Below, piece after piece: positions 17,873-26,439 of a stretch of 64,000 bases of DNA. Source of the stretch: Alkaliphilus serpentinus (GTDB taxonomy: Bacteria; Bacillota; Clostridia; Peptostreptococcales; Natronincolaceae); NCBI RefSeq assembly GCF_009017255.1, contig NZ_WBZB01000013.1, forward strand, positions 186,001 to 250,000, read 5' to 3'. The position numbers were made by a program, and so were the translations under genes. The notes beneath the pieces are model-generated. The model was not told where the DNA came from. It ran no database searches and was given only the letters and a program-made list of their open reading frames with translations. How positions within the stretch are numbered: the stretch's first letter is position 1; every line of letters begins with the position of its first letter.

Positions 17873-18322
17873 ATGAAAGCTAGAGATTATGATAAGGAAA
17901 AAAAGTTAAAGGATCTTTCTCCCCTACAATATAAGGTAACCCAAGAAAACGGAACAGAAAGACCCTTCCAAAATGAATATTGGGATCATCAGGATGAGGG
18001 AATTTATGTTGATATCCTTTCTGGAGAGCCCTTGTTTAGTTCTTTAGATAAATATGATGCAGGCTGTGGCTGGCCCAGCTTTACTAAGCCTATCGAAAAA
18101 AAACAAGTAATCGAAAAGCTTGATAAAAGCCACAATATGTATCGAACAGAGGTTAGAAGCAAGGATGCCGACTCCCATCTTGGCCATGTTTTTACCGACG
18201 GGCCTAACCCAACGGGTTTAAGATATTGTATCAATAGTGCTGCATTAAGGTTTATACCTTTAAAGGATATGGAAAGGGAAGGCTATGGTGAGTATCTAAA
18301 GCTTTTTGAGGAAAAATTATAA
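17873..18322 (+). CDS. msrB: Peptide-methionine (R)-S-oxide reductase
   Basis: 149 residues, stand-alone MsrB. It reduces R-methionine sulfoxide in proteins with thioredoxin. Visible family features are DAGCGWPSF (with Cys65), [30 protein letters not shown] with the catalytic Cys119 and AALRFIP. The two CxxC zinc motifs of metal-type MsrB are absent; Cys65 is the probable resolving cysteine. GAAAGGAATGAG precedes ATG 17873. It is monocistronic with its own terminator. Confidence 0.95.
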   Translation: MKARDYDKEKKLKDLSPLQYKVTQENGTERPFQNEYWDHQDEGIYVDILSGEPLFSSLDKYDAGCGWPSFTKPIEKKQVIEKLDKSHNMYRTEVRSKDADSHLGHVFTDGPNPTGLRYCINSAALRFIPLKDMEREGYGEYLKLFEEKL

Positions 18323-18394
18323 AGTAAGGGTATAACCAGCTTTGTTAGACTTCAAGTTTCATTATTAAAATCTGATAAAACCTATATGTCAATT

Positions 18395-18432
18395 GCCTTC
18401 CTCCGAATTTGGGATGAGGGCTTTTTTATTTT
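18395..18432 (+). terminator. Terminator of msrB
   Basis: GCCTTC / GAGGGC stem with an extended inner helix (TCC/GGA), followed by TTTTTTATTTT. Confidence 0.75.
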
Positions 18433-18573
18433 TTATTTAAAGGGATTTGTACTAGTCGAGGAAATATTCAGACTGTTACTTCTGTAGATTTATTATGAAA
18501 ACCTAACAGCGAATTATGATATAATCATGTTAGTTAAGATAATTCCATAATAACTTTAAATGGAGGTCCCAGA

Positions 18574-20139
18574 GTGAAGAAAAAACTTTTAATTATAACC
18601 TTAAGCTTGATATTTATTGCATTGGCTATTATAACCATTAATCCCTTTCAAACATCACTAGAGGATATAGATCATATTTACATCTTCAATAGTGATCATA
18701 CAGAAATATTTTTTACCGATAAATCCCTTGAAGATTTCAAGGATATTTTAGCTATGCTAAAGGGTCCCAAGAAGGCAGATTTCGATGATACCGATATGGA
18801 TTACCATATTTTAGAGCTTAGAGGAGAGGATAAAACCATAAAATATAAGGTTTTTGCGGATCTTGCTAAAGAAGAACTGTACCTTGTAAATTCCAAGAGT
18901 AATAAAGAATATGCTGTAGATTGGCAGCTGGCTAAGGATTACTTAAGTATTGACGGTCTTGTTATTCTTTATCCCGATTATGAGCCCCATACGGAGGTCT
19001 CCTTTAAGGATACCAAAGTAGGTATAGCTCCCAGCGGGGCTGATTGGAATCTACTTAAGGCCAATGGTGACTATTATAAAAACAGTTATACCTCAGTAGC
19101 ATCTCCTGAATATTTTGAGTTAGATGCAAATGATGAGATTAAACTGGACTTTGGCAGAACCCCTGATTTACTGTCCTTAGAAGTATTCAAAGGTGATCAG
19201 CTTATTAAAACTGAAACAATTGATAATCACAATATCATTCCAATTCCCCATGATGGAACCCTTACCTATAAGCTAGCTGTCAACTATAACGAGGGTGTAG
19301 ACCAAAGTTATGGAACAATAAATTATACCTTTGATGTCACTATGGATTTACCCCCAGAGGTTTTGATTCAAGATTCAACTGCAACACCAGGAGGCTTTTT
19401 TATCCTTAAAATTAACAATACTGAAGAAGGGGATGAAATCACTCTTCAGCAGGAAATTGTAGAGAAGGTCACCCTACATAATCATGGGGATGACAAGGTG
19501 GCAATCATCCCTCTAGATTATTGGGCTGAAACTGGTAGTTACCCCATAGGTATTTATGTTAATACACAATTGATTTATGAGGATACTCTAATTGTTGAAG
19601 ATAGAAGCTTCAAAGTACAGCATCTTATAATCGATGAAACTATAGCTGCCAATACCAGAAATGAAGAAGCTTCAGCTGAATATGCCAAATATTTTACTCC
19701 AAGCCGGTATAACAGTCATCCTACTCAGCTATGGGAGGGTAGCTTCATTCTTCCAGTGGAAGGCAGATTAACAACGGAGTATGGGATGAAGAGAACTGTA
19801 AATGATGAGTTAACCTCTTATCGTCATTCTGGCCTAGATATTGCTGCACCCACTGGTACACCAATTATGGCATCAAACACCGGGAAGGTTGTCCTTTCTA
19901 AGAATCTTATTATGACCGGTGAAACAGTGGTTATAGACCATGGTCTTGGTTTCTTTACTGTATACTTTCATCTAGACAGAAAAGATGTCATGGAGGGAGA
20001 TATGGTAAATAAGGGTGATATCATTGGTACAGTTGGCTCCACAGGTTTTTCAACCGGGCCCCATCTCCATTGGACCACCTCCTATTATTCTTCTAATATA
20101 GACCCTGACATTCTACTTGAGTGGAAGGGATTAGATTAA
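18574..20139 (+). CDS. Membrane-anchored M23 family metallopeptidase
   Basis: 521 residues. An N-terminal hydrophobic segment (LLIITLSLIFIALAIITI) serves as signal anchor. The long middle (40-390) has beta-rich, unassigned repeats that resemble extracellular domains. The C-terminal lysostaphin-like domain has zinc ligands H418 and D422 (HSGLDIAAPTG) and H499 in PHLHW, so it should be an active endopeptidase on peptidoglycan cross-links. The start is GTG 18574 after GGAGG. It is monocistronic and could act in sporulation or vegetative wall turnover. Confidence 0.88.
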   Translation: MKKKLLIITLSLIFIALAIITINPFQTSLEDIDHIYIFNSDHTEIFFTDKSLEDFKDILAMLKGPKKADFDDTDMDYHILELRGEDKTIKYKVFADLAKEELYLVNSKSNKEYAVDWQLAKDYLSIDGLVILYPDYEPHTEVSFKDTKVGIAPSGADWNLLKANGDYYKNSYTSVASPEYFELDANDEIKLDFGRTPDLLSLEVFKGDQLIKTETIDNHNIIPIPHDGTLTYKLAVNYNEGVDQSYGTINYTFDVTMDLPPEVLIQDSTATPGGFFILKINNTEEGDEITLQQEIVEKVTLHNHGDDKVAIIPLDYWAETGSYPIGIYVNTQLIYEDTLIVEDRSFKVQHLIIDETIAANTRNEEASAEYAKYFTPSRYNSHPTQLWEGSFILPVEGRLTTEYGMKRTVNDELTSYRHSGLDIAAPTGTPIMASNTGKVVLSKNLIMTGETVVIDHGLGFFTVYFHLDRKDVMEGDMVNKGDIIGTVGSTGFSTGPHLHWTTSYYSSNIDPDILLEWKGLD

Positions 20140-20144
20140 AATAG

Positions 20145-20186
20145 AACTCATCTATAATTGTAAATTACAATCATAGATGAGTTTTT
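20145..20186. terminator. Strong bidirectional terminator
   Basis: A 19-bp stem with one mismatch, AACTCATCTATAATTGTAA against its partner, three to four base loop and T-run. It separates the convergent M23 (+) and DUF3298 (-) genes. Confidence 0.92.
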
Positions 20187-20192
20187 AATTTC

Positions 20193-20813
20193 TTATAACC
20201 AATAGAGCATTCTTGATAATAAACCATCGGGAACAATTATGTCACTAACATCATATATAGGAATAACGAAATATGGGAAGCCTGCTGCATAGGGGGCTAT
20301 TTCATATAATTGGAAGAAAATCACTAGGGCTTTATCGGCAATATAGTAATCCTGGGTAGGTGAAATCCCTTTGAAGTCACCTAACAAAGGTATATCCCTT
20401 TCTTTAATTTGAATCGCAATCATATCCGACATTCTCTGTATGTAATCACTGTCGGGTAGAAATAACTGATATAGCTCATATTCATCTCCAGTTTTTACAT
20501 CAAAGGTTAAGGCCTTTACTACACTCATGGGATGGGCTCCTCCAAAATCTCCCGTTGCGTTTAGGGTAATACTTAACACGTCCCTCTCATTGGTTTTAAT
20601 TTCATAAAAACCAGTAACATAGGTTATTGTATTGCTATAGGGATTAATTAACTCAGAGATAACCTCCAGCATCAGGCTATATATTCTGTAATTCATTCTT
20701 TGCTGAATCATTGGATCACTTAAACCGTAAACCATTGGATATTTAAAGCTAACATTTGAAGTATAGTAACATTGGGTTTGAATATTTACAGGGGATTTGA
20801 ACTCATCATACAT
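20193..20813 (-). CDS. DUF3298/RsiV-like domain protein
   Basis: 206 residues with no signal peptide. It begins YDEFKSPVNIQTQCYYTSNVSFKYPMV and contains GDFGGAHPMSVVKALTFDVKTGDEY, the hallmark GG-x-HP-x-x-x segment of the DUF3298 domain found in anti-sigma factor RsiV and in PdaC-type deacetylases. Here the domain stands alone and appears cytosolic, unlike RsiV, which binds lysozyme outside the cell. GGAGGAA precedes ATG 20813. Its proximity to the exosortase locus (same strand, 113 bp) may be accidental, since a terminator intervenes. Confidence 0.75.
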   Translation of the reverse strand: MYDEFKSPVNIQTQCYYTSNVSFKYPMVYGLSDPMIQQRMNYRIYSLMLEVISELINPYSNTITYVTGFYEIKTNERDVLSITLNATGDFGGAHPMSVVKALTFDVKTGDEYELYQLFLPDSDYIQRMSDMIAIQIKERDIPLLGDFKGISPTQDYYIADKALVIFFQLYEIAPYAAGFPYFVIPIYDVSDIIVPDGLLSRMLYWL

Positions 20814-20897
20814 ATAAATTCCTCCTTTATGCCTTCTTTTTATTAGTTTATTCTCCTAATAAAAAATAGGTGCTCCCCTGCTGTTTTCAGTTCTTAA

Positions 20898-20927
20898 AGA
20901 AAAAACGATAATTAGAAAATTATCGTT
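20898..20927 (-). terminator. Terminator of the exosortase operon
   Basis: AACGATAATT / AATTATCGTT 10-bp stem with four-base loop; minus-strand T-run follows. The stop codon of the MSEP-CTERM gene lies at the stem edge. Confidence 0.9.
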
Positions 20928-23718
20928 ACTGTTTTATTTTTAATTGATAAAATCTTCTAGATATCAATATTATAGATAAAATCATCAAAAGAATCATTAT
21001 GTTGGGTTCATTCATCTGAGTAAAGTTGTCAGAATCTAAATCCAATGGTTTAGTAGCTGAAAGTAGCTGCTTTTGCTTCTCTAGCATGGTTTTTTCCTGA
21101 GCCTCTGTCTCAAGGACAATAAAGGAGGTTAAGGGACTCATAACCCTACCCTTAATGCTTTCCTTAACAATATTCAATGAAGCCTCAAAGGCTTTCTCAG
21201 GCTGCAATAATGACCTTCTATATAAGGATTTTAGCATTAATCCCCTTTGCCATTTGCTTCCCTCAATAATTTCCTCTCCATTCATTACAAAGTCTGTAAT
21301 CACTATGCTATCCTCATGATTATCTGGCAGATAATAGCTTTTCCCCTCATTATCCTCCCATTCAAGTACAGTCATCCTGCTTACATCTTCTACTATTTGG
21401 GGTTCTTTTGTTTTGTCTATTAAAGAATACTCAACCATATTCCCATCACCATTTAGATGAAAATAGCTTAAGCCTTCTGGTGAAATGAACTCATATCTAT
21501 CAAAATCATTTTGTAATATTATGTTATTTATTTCATCGGTTACAACAACAAATACTGGAAGGGTCTTTTTATGATTTACATAATGATCATATAAAACTCT
21601 TTTAATGGTATAATCTACATAAAAGCCCCCCTTATAATCTTGCTTTTCTAACTCCTCTTCCCAGTTAGCCTTATATGATAAGACTTCTTCTTGATAATTT
21701 GCAGCAATAATCTCTCCTAAACGGTCTTCGATACCTTTTTCTTCTATAAAGTTCTTTACTCTACTGATATAGTTTTTTGAATTGCCTTTGCTATTTTGAG
21801 AATGGTCTAGAATAAAATAGTATTCAGCCTCTCTTACAACCCCATTAAGCTTTGATTTTTCTTCCTTGGTAATATAGGCTACACCCTCAATTTCTCCAGA
21901 ATCCACTACTCTATTGTTCTTTAATACATCCTTTAGCTTTAGCTGTCTATTATCAATTTCAATTGTGATGGGGGCTTTGTGGGTGATCTCAATTCCTGTC
22001 CTTCGTTTCTCCTTTGGAGCAAAGGGAAATACCTTAAATTCGATGGTATTATCCCCTACATAGGTTAATATCCCTGGGTCCCTTCTTATGGCTCTAATTT
22101 GATTATAGATCCAATTGGCTGCCCGTTTATCCGCCATCAAACCATATTTTTTCTCTTCAAAGACATATAAATAATAATCACTTATATAGCTACCCTCTGG
22201 CAGGTGAAAATAGGTAATGTATTCATTTTGAAAATCGGCAGTATTGGTGAGTTCAAGATGTATCCAGCTTTTATAGGTGCCTTCCTCTTCATCAAAATAT
22301 GTTTCACTTGAAGGGGCTTCTAATAAAATAGTAGGATTCCCATTGACAAAGCTACTATCATTGAGATTTTCATAGTGATTTCCAAAGAATATAGCCTCCA
22401 TATAGCTTATTTTATCCATTGATAAAGTCAAACCATCTAAAACATAGCTATTATAAAAATTGGAGATGAAGGGAGTCTTTTTATTGGTACTGAAAAAATC
22501 CCTATTATCCATACTTTGATCTTTTATGTTTTTTAAGACCCGCTTAATACCTTCAATATTGATATCCTTTCCAGTAGAATCCCCATAGCTCCTCTGGTAA
22601 ACATGACTTAGGGCGTTATCTATGTGGTATTTATCCTTACTTACACTGGCAACCACTGTAGTTGGTATGATTAAAAGACCAATGATGAAAATACCCATCA
22701 GTAAAGGCTTGTTATATTGATTTTTTAAGAAATTGTAATCATGAAGAAGAGCCTTCACATGTAAAGCCATTAGAAGAAGAGGAATTAGCATCAATAAACC
22801 AAAGCCCATAAATACAACTCCAATAATCGATAATGGCAGATAGGGAAGGAAAACCAAAAAGAAATACAAGGAATAAGCAAAGGTTAATCCCTTAGTAAAA
22901 AATATCAACAACTTATATTTGGGGTATTTTTCAGCAGGAATCCCAACTATCAGACCGGTTATAAAGGCCAATAAATAATATCCCCAATGGGAGAAGTCCC
23001 CAAAAATATTACCCAAGGCTTCATTAAGGGCAAGGCCAGATATACTTCCAATAATCACAATCCAAGAGAAATATTTTTGCCAGGCCTCTACTTTTTTACT
23101 CAGTAGGTGATAGATAATTCTCACTAATAGGAAGAAAAAAACAACTGCTGAAGCGATAAATAAAAAATAAACCAGCTTCTCAAATATTGGTGCAAAGGAA
23201 ATACTGGTATCAATAGCTGCAGCGAAATGAAATAGTATATACCAACCCACCGGTATTCCTATAAGGATACCAACTTCTTTAGATAGATTATCTACACAAT
23301 ATTTTTTTGATAACCAATGAACGGTTATGATCAATGAATAAAGTAATGCAGGCATAGTTAGTGTTAGTAAAGTTGCCACTGGCGAAATCCCAAACAGCAT
23401 CCAATTGGGAATAGCAGAAGGTATAAGCTCCCTTTGATTGAACATAAACAAAGCTATAAAAAGACTATAAATAAAAGCAATAGATACCGCTAGATAAGTA
23501 TGTACTTCTCTCTTTTTTATCACGCTATAAATACCGTAGATGCTGTAAACGCTTAAGGCTATAATCAGATAAGAGGCCAGCAGCTGCCAGGTTAAGATGG
23601 ATTCCCTTGACAACTCAGTATTGATTATAGTATAAATTCTTGAAAGTATTGCTAATAAGACAACCTGTGGTAAAGTTACAACTAAAAAAATAAAGGCTGG
23701 TTTATATAATCTCGTCAT
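20926..23718 (-). CDS. MSEP-CTERM-type large membrane protein, probable exosortase K target
   Basis: About 930 residues from ATG 23718, which follows GGGGGAT; the longer frame from 23769 would overlap xrtK by 68 bp and lacks a ribosome site. The first 370 residues hold about ten membrane segments. Then comes a vault-inter-alpha-trypsin-like region (ITYFHLPEGSYISDYYLYV, ANWIYNQIRAIRRDPGIL, IEFKVFPFAPKEKRRTGIEI) and a VWA-like stretch. The very end has the sorting-signal layout of MSEP-CTERM proteins: MNEP at 902-905, a hydrophobic helix and RR at 921-922. It is encoded directly after its presumed processing enzyme XrtK. Function is unknown. Confidence 0.82.
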   Translation of the reverse strand: MTRLYKPAFIFLVVTLPQVVLLAILSRIYTIINTELSRESILTWQLLASYLIIALSVYSIYGIYSVIKKREVHTYLAVSIAFIYSLFIALFMFNQRELIPSAIPNWMLFGISPVATLLTLTMPALLYSLIITVHWLSKKYCVDNLSKEVGILIGIPVGWYILFHFAAAIDTSISFAPIFEKLVYFLFIASAVVFFFLLVRIIYHLLSKKVEAWQKYFSWIVIIGSISGLALNEALGNIFGDFSHWGYYLLAFITGLIVGIPAEKYPKYKLLIFFTKGLTFAYSLYFFLVFLPYLPLSIIGVVFMGFGLLMLIPLLLMALHVKALLHDYNFLKNQYNKPLLMGIFIIGLLIIPTTVVASVSKDKYHIDNALSHVYQRSYGDSTGKDINIEGIKRVLKNIKDQSMDNRDFFSTNKKTPFISNFYNSYVLDGLTLSMDKISYMEAIFFGNHYENLNDSSFVNGNPTILLEAPSSETYFDEEEGTYKSWIHLELTNTADFQNEYITYFHLPEGSYISDYYLYVFEEKKYGLMADKRAANWIYNQIRAIRRDPGILTYVGDNTIEFKVFPFAPKEKRRTGIEITHKAPITIEIDNRQLKLKDVLKNNRVVDSGEIEGVAYITKEEKSKLNGVVREAEYYFILDHSQNSKGNSKNYISRVKNFIEEKGIEDRLGEIIAANYQEEVLSYKANWEEELEKQDYKGGFYVDYTIKRVLYDHYVNHKKTLPVFVVVTDEINNIILQNDFDRYEFISPEGLSYFHLNGDGNMVEYSLIDKTKEPQIVEDVSRMTVLEWEDNEGKSYYLPDNHEDSIVITDFVMNGEEIIEGSKWQRGLMLKSLYRRSLLQPEKAFEASLNIVKESIKGRVMSPLTSFIVLETEAQEKTMLEKQKQLLSATKPLDLDSDNFTQMNEPNIMILLMILSIILISRRFYQLKIKQ

Positions 23719-24223
23719 AATGATCCCCCATTTTGCAAATGATTTTTTTAAATAGAAACTGTATTGCAAATAGATAGCCTAAGAAAAAAATGATTCCAGT
23801 AGCTTGATGAACTAAAGCTTCATAGCCATTAGGAAATATTTTTAAATCTAATAAAAAAAGACTCGCGATGATCCTTGAAGCATTTACAATAATAGCTACA
23901 AGATAGGAAAAAATCATTGAAGATAGTAAAAAAATTAGCTTACTTCCCCTCCCCTTAACCCTCTTTATATTAGAAAAGATCAACATTAATAAAACAATGG
24001 AAAAAAAATTGATTCCTGCACATTCTCTACCAATGTTAACCGCTAACTTTGGATTCAAAAAACCCATTTCCGAATAATAGGTAAAGCCTTCACCAGTAAA
24101 TAGAGACACAAGATAGACTACAGGTTTTAGGATGAATAATAACCCCTCAAGCTTCCCATAGAGGTACAAATATTGTGTAACTGCTATAACAATAAAACTT
24201 ATTATATATATGAATATATTCAT
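23702..24223 (-). CDS. xrtK: Exosortase K-like membrane transpeptidase
   Basis: 173 residues with about six membrane helices. The exosortase/archaeosortase active-site triad is visible: Cys68 in NIGRECAGINFF, Arg117 in VNASRI and His139 in VHQATGIIFF. Such enzymes process and move proteins with a short C-terminal signal; type K is dedicated to a single adjacent MSEP-CTERM protein. GGGGAGGAAT precedes ATG 24223. It overlaps the target gene start by 17 bp, so the two are translationally coupled. Exosortases are rare in Firmicutes, which normally use sortases. Confidence 0.85.
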   Translation of the reverse strand: MNIFIYIISFIVIAVTQYLYLYGKLEGLLFILKPVVYLVSLFTGEGFTYYSEMGFLNPKLAVNIGRECAGINFFSIVLLMLIFSNIKRVKGRGSKLIFLLSSMIFSYLVAIIVNASRIIASLFLLDLKIFPNGYEALVHQATGIIFFLGYLFAIQFLFKKIICKMGDHYDEII

Positions 24224-24417
24224 ATTCCTCCCCTACCCCAACAGATATTTCTACAACTATAATATAACACAATGTTTTTAATTTATATATATAAATTGTC
24301 CATCACATGTAAACAAAATTTCAGAATTGATTCTATTTTGTGGCAAAATATGCTATACTTAACTTTGCAATGCTAAATTTTTTTAAGTGCTAAAACTAAA
24401 GAATAAGGAGGCAAAAT

Positions 24418-25845
24418 ATGTTTACAACATTTGGACAAGTCAAGGAATATTGCAACGAGAAGCAAATTAAGATGATTGACTTTAAAATGATTGACCTCTT
24501 TGGACGCTGGCGACATTTAACAATTCCAGTTGACAGATTCACAGAAGAAACCCTTATAATGGGTATTGGTTTTGATGGTTCAAATTATGGCTTTGCACCA
24601 GTAGAAAAAAGCGATATGGTCTTTATACCAGATTTATCTACAGGTATAATGGATCCTTTTGCTAAGATTCCAACTCTTTCTATATTGGGAGATGTTTATG
24701 TAACTGGAGATACTCCTAAGCCCTTTGAACAAGACCCTAGAGCAGTGGCAAATCGTGCTGAGGAATATATGAAATCCACTGGTATAGCAGATCTTATGAA
24801 AACTGGGCCAGAGTTTGAGTTTTATGTATTTGATCATATTAGCTATGAAACAAGGCCAAATAGTGTTGGCTTCAGAGTAGATTCTCAGCAAGCAGAATGG
24901 AACTCCTCTAATTTAGACGACAATAAAGGATATAAAGTTCCCTTAAAGGGCGGTTATCATATAACACCACCAATGGATATCCTATACGATTTACGAAGTG
25001 AAATGTGCCTATTGCTAGAGGAACGAGGAGTAGAAGTTAAATATCATCATCCTGAGGTTGGTGGACCAGGCCAAATGGAAATTGAAGTTGAGCCAGGAGC
25101 CATGAGGGAAATGGCAGATAAAACCATGTTAATTAAGTATGTTGTTAAGAATGCTGCCTTTAATGCCGGAAAAAGTGCAACCTTTATGCCAAAGCCTCTA
25201 TTTGGTGAAGCAGGTAATGGCCTTCATGTACATATGCACCTTTTCAAGGATGGAGAGCCAATATTCTATGATGCCGATGGTTACTCTGGCTTAAGCCAAA
25301 CAGCCTTGTATTTTATTGGGGGATTATTAAAGAATGCCCCAGCCCTATGTGGATTAACCAACCCCAGCACCAATTCCTATAAGCGTCTAGTTCCTGGCTA
25401 TGAAGCACCGGTAAGCATATGCTATGCAACCGCCAATAGGAGTGCTGTCATTAGAATTCCTGATTATGCAAAAACACCTGATCAAAAGCGTTTTGAAATT
25501 AGAAATCCCGATGCCACCTGTAACCCCTACTATGCCTTTGCTGCCATTCTAATGGCTGGTTTAGATGGGATTGAAAATAAATTAGATCCAGTAGAGCACG
25601 GCTACGGACCTTATGATATAAACCTTTACAATTTACCTAAGGAGGAGCAGAGTAAAATTAAGCCCCTTCCAAAGTCATTAGAAGAAGCCCTTGATGCCCT
25701 TGAAGCAGATCATGAATTCCTTTTAAAGGGTAATGTTTTCTCTAAAAGATTAATAGAAATATGGATAGAAAATAAGCGTAAGGAATTAAAGGAGTTTAGT
25801 AAGATACCCCATCCAGCAGAGTTTGGGTTGTATTATGATCTGTAA
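24418..25845 (+). CDS. glnA: Glutamine synthetase, type I
   Basis: 475 residues. It makes glutamine from glutamate and ammonia with ATP. Visible family features are DGSNYGFAPVEKSDM (here with Asn and Tyr in place of the usual Ser-Ile), GPEFEFYVF, KGGYH, GPGQMEIEVEPG, GNGLHVHMHL, NPSTNSYKRLVPGYEAP and RFEIRNPDATCNPY. Tyr404 in INLYNLP corresponds to the adenylylation tyrosine of the beta subgroup, though the adenylyltransferase is not in the window. AAGGAGG lies before ATG 24418. It is a single-gene unit with a likely promoter (TATACT at about 24354) and no TnrA/GlnR site that I could recognise. Confidence 0.93.
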   Translation: MFTTFGQVKEYCNEKQIKMIDFKMIDLFGRWRHLTIPVDRFTEETLIMGIGFDGSNYGFAPVEKSDMVFIPDLSTGIMDPFAKIPTLSILGDVYVTGDTPKPFEQDPRAVANRAEEYMKSTGIADLMKTGPEFEFYVFDHISYETRPNSVGFRVDSQQAEWNSSNLDDNKGYKVPLKGGYHITPPMDILYDLRSEMCLLLEERGVEVKYHHPEVGGPGQMEIEVEPGAMREMADKTMLIKYVVKNAAFNAGKSATFMPKPLFGEAGNGLHVHMHLFKDGEPIFYDADGYSGLSQTALYFIGGLLKNAPALCGLTNPSTNSYKRLVPGYEAPVSICYATANRSAVIRIPDYAKTPDQKRFEIRNPDATCNPYYAFAAILMAGLDGIENKLDPVEHGYGPYDINLYNLPKEEQSKIKPLPKSLEEALDALEADHEFLLKGNVFSKRLIEIWIENKRKELKEFSKIPHPAEFGLYYDL

Positions 25846-25875
25846 AATGATTTAACTTAATTGAATCACATAAGG

Positions 25876-25901
25876 ATAGCTCATGGATTTCCATGAGCTA
25901 T
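25876..25901 (+). terminator. Hairpin terminator after glnA
   Basis: ATAGCTCATGG / CCATGAGCTAT perfect 11-bp stem with ATTT loop. The T-tract after it (GGCTTTATT) is poor. Confidence 0.7.
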
Positions 25902-25952
25902 GGCTTTATTAGCAATCTGGTGTCAGGCGATGGCTCTATTATCTGAACAGAG

Positions 25953-25984
25953 ACATAGGGACAAGGGGACAGGCACCTTGTCCC
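25953..25984 (+). repeat. 32-bp palindromic repeat, copy 1
   Basis: ACATA followed by the hairpin GGGACAAGG, loop GGACAGGCA, CCTTGTCCC. It is identical over 32 bp and in the same orientation as the copy at 26400-26431. It lies downstream of the FMN-binding gene. Confidence 0.9.
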
Positions 25985-26006
25985 GTTTAAGATTTTTGTG
26001 GTTTTG

Positions 26007-26396
26007 TTATTTTGAAAGAAGTGCATCTTCGATGCTCTTTAAATATGCCTTGCTGGTTACTGTAGCCCCTGAAATTACATCTACTGAAATACTTTGTTCT
26101 TTCAACACCTGATGAAATATCTTTTCAGCAATCCCCTCCATAGGAAATCTAATATCCTTTACGATTCTAATATCGGTGATTTTCTGACCTTTTATTTCCA
26201 CCTCTAACTGATTCGTCCATCTTCCACCGTCGAAATTCCCAGTATAGGTTCCATCCTCCATACTATTAATGTCAATATCGCTAATTGCCATGGCTTTTAT
26301 ATCATTTAAGCCCCTGGCCATTAACCCCATAGTGACTAGTAGGATAAATATAATAACTAATACAATTATCAAGGTTATTTTAAATACCTTTTTCAT
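26007..26396 (-). CDS. Membrane-anchored FMN-binding domain protein
   Basis: 129 residues from ATG 26396. One N-terminal helix (FKITLIIVLVIIFILLVTM) anchors a small extracytoplasmic FMN_bind domain: DGTYTGNFDGG at the start and DVISGATVTSKAYLKSIEDAL at the end. Thr112 of SGAT is the residue that ApbE-type transferases join to FMN in related proteins, so covalent flavin is plausible. The upstream side is a 32-bp repeat whose end is three bases from the start codon, so there is no normal ribosome site. A paralogue sits at 45332-45742. It probably takes part in extracellular or membrane electron transfer. Confidence 0.8.
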   Translation of the reverse strand: MKKVFKITLIIVLVIIFILLVTMGLMARGLNDIKAMAISDIDINSMEDGTYTGNFDGGRWTNQLEVEIKGQKITDIRIVKDIRFPMEGIAEKIFHQVLKEQSISVDVISGATVTSKAYLKSIEDALLSK

Positions 26397-26399
26397 TAA

Positions 26400-26431
26400 A
26401 CATAGGGACAAGGGGACAGGCACCTTGTCCC
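26400..26431 (+). repeat. 32-bp palindromic repeat, copy 2
   Basis: Exact direct copy of 25953-25984. It fills the space between the GNAT gene stop and the start codon of the FMN-binding gene. The pair brackets that gene with a 447-bp period. Confidence 0.9.
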
Positions 26432-26439
26432 ACTGTTTA

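Noticed and set aside
23719-23769. Longer N-terminus for the MSEP-CTERM protein
   Set aside because: It would overlap xrtK by 68 bp, lacks a ribosome site, and the ATG at 23718 has a good one.
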